Shown here: positions 63,179 through 64,000 of the stretch, in pieces
Numbering within the stretch: position 1 is the stretch's first letter
Layout of the letters: each line of letters starts with the position of its first letter
Source of the DNA: Sphingobacteriaceae bacterium
GTDB lineage: Bacteria > Bacteroidota > Bacteroidia > B-17B0 > Aurantibacillaceae
DNA: 64,000 nt
Direction: 5' to 3'
Assembly (NCBI GenBank): GCA_016705695.1
Contig: JADJLA010000003.1
Location: 124,001-188,000 of the forward strand
Made by a program: the position numbers and the translations under genes
The notes under the pieces: generated by a model
The model's input: the letters and a program-made list of their open reading frames with translations, nothing else
Database searches by the model: none
Told to the model about the DNA's origin: nothing

Positions 63179-64000
63179 TGAACAAAGCAACAGGAAATAA
63201 ACGCAAAGATATTTTGATGCTGGCAGTATTGCTGGTAATAGTTGTATTGATCAATTTCATTGGCTCACTTTCATTTAAACGTTTTGACCTTACAAAAGAA
63301 AAGCGCTATACCATTGCCGAATCCACAAAAAGACTTTTAGGTGAATTGGATGATGTGATCTATTTAAAAGTGTATTTGCATGGCGATTTTAAACCAAGTT
63401 TTGCCCGCTTAAAAAATGAAGCCAAAGAAATTCTGGATGAGTTCCGTGCGTATTCCAACGGAAATATTGAATACGAATTCATAAACATTTACGAGAACGG
63501 AACAAAAGAAGAACAAACAGCTACAGAGAAGCAATTGTATGAAAAGGGATTAGAGCCTGAGCAGATCACTTCTTCTAATAACGAAAAAACATCGCAAGGC
63601 TGGATCTGGCCGGGAGCTTTGGTATCGTACAAGAACAAAGAAGGTGTTTGGCAGATCTACAAGCGCCAGATGGGAATGAATAATGAGGAGGAAGGAATTA
63701 ATAATAGCGTTCAGGATCTTGAATATGGCTTGAGTAATGTAATTCGTAAACTTCGTCAAAAACGTTCGTTAGAAGTTTCGTTTGTAGAAGGACATAGTGA
63801 GGCCGATACAATTCAACAGTATGATTTGATGCGTTCGATGGCCGAATATTATACGGTAAATCGTGTGGAGATCAACGGAAGATTATCGGCACTTAAAGAT
63901 GCCGCAGCTATTGTGATCACAAAACCCGATTCTGTTTTTACAGATAAGGATAAATTTATCATCGATCAGTATGTAATGAATGGAGGGAAAGTAATGTGGT
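63178..64000 (+). CDS. gldG: Gliding-motility protein GldG (partial, cut by the window end)
   Basis: At least 274 codons. One TM helix (about 12-35) precedes a periplasmic domain with SFKRFDLTKEKRYTIAEST, DDVIYLKVYLHGDFKPSFARL, NGNIEYEFINIY, GLEPEQITSS, a QGWIWPGALVSYKN strand and LEVSFVEGHSEADT. These match GldG, the accessory domain of the Gld ABC transporter (DUF4350/GldG-type). The rest lies beyond the window. Translation is coupled to gldF. Confidence 0.9.
   Translation, partial: MNKATGNKRKDILMLAVLLVIVVLINFIGSLSFKRFDLTKEKRYTIAESTKRLLGELDDVIYLKVYLHGDFKPSFARLKNEAKEILDEFRAYSNGNIEYEFINIYENGTKEEQTATEKQLYEKGLEPEQITSSNNEKTSQGWIWPGALVSYKNKEGVWQIYKRQMGMNNEEEGINNSVQDLEYGLSNVIRKLRQKRSLEVSFVEGHSEADTIQQYDLMRSMAEYYTVNRVEINGRLSALKDAAAIVITKPDSVFTDKDKFIIDQYVMNGGKVMW

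Overview
The window is a chromosomal segment of a member of the Bacteroidota, most likely a Flavobacteriales-type gliding or gliding-derived bacterium. The evidence is: an AT-rich sequence; a fused SecDF; gld genes (gldD, gldF, gldG); twelve proteins with an N-terminal signal peptide and a C-terminal type IX secretion (T9SS) sorting domain; Bacteroidota promoters (TTG or TTTG, about 20 bases, TAnnTTTG) before several genes; and small families that I know mainly from this phylum (DUF4296, DUF3276/PUR-alpha-like, GldD). There is no phage, plasmid or insertion sequence. It looks like core chromosome sprinkled with secreted-protein genes and intergenic repeats.

Layout. 1-5 kb: start of a marC-like gene, a secreted VWA protein, secDF. 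5-10 kb: a secreted esterase-like T9SS cargo, a TPR-SpoIIE phosphatase, and a secreted arginine-deiminase-family protein resembling the Porphyromonas peptidylarginine deiminase. 10-17 kb: housekeeping (aldehyde dehydrogenase-thiL, Fe-S/zinc cluster protein, divIC, L,D-transpeptidase, a frameshifted holA, S4 protein, PfkB kinase). 17-25 kb: tRNA-Asn, two T9SS cargo, sod, ctpA, a Rieske-like lipoprotein without ligands, gldD, ssb. 25-31 kb: three T9SS cargo (SBBP repeats, M43 protease, RCC1 propeller) with a DUF2306 membrane protein among them. 31-40 kb: tRNA-Val, MsbA-type ABC exporter, rpmH, an uncharacterised pair, a c-heme-motif and a cupredoxin cargo, a frameshifted aspC, hldE-type kinase, ubiE, PUR protein. 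40-47 kb: a His-rich small protein with a ZnuD-like TonB receptor, a PadR-controlled operon, uvrC. 47-55 kb: M16 protease, a glycosyltransferase lacking a normal start codon, a double-thioredoxin protein with a membrane partner, a YqeY protein, two cargo. 55-64 kb: a type B sorting-domain protein, corA, rsmI, thioredoxin, mtgA, a serine hydrolase, and gldF-gldG (cut off at the end).

How it fits together: SecDF powers export across the inner membrane, and the T9SS cargo genes then depend on a secretion system whose core por/gld genes lie elsewhere. GldD, GldF and GldG belong to the same gliding/secretion biology. Several gene pairs share a TAATG stop-start overlap, suggesting translational coupling.

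The most notable observations are: two single-base frameshifts in genes expected to be intact (holA and aspC) plus a glycosyltransferase with no usual start codon; a PPAD-like secreted deiminase; a PadR regulator whose probable operator overlaps its own promoter in front of a thioredoxin-like membrane operon; an exact seven-times-50-residue propeller; near-identical sorting-domain DNA in two neighbouring cargo genes; and at least four families of structured intergenic repeats. I found no clear novel defence or mobile system. The PadR operon, the His-rich/TonB pair and the repeat families are the best candidates for undescribed biology.
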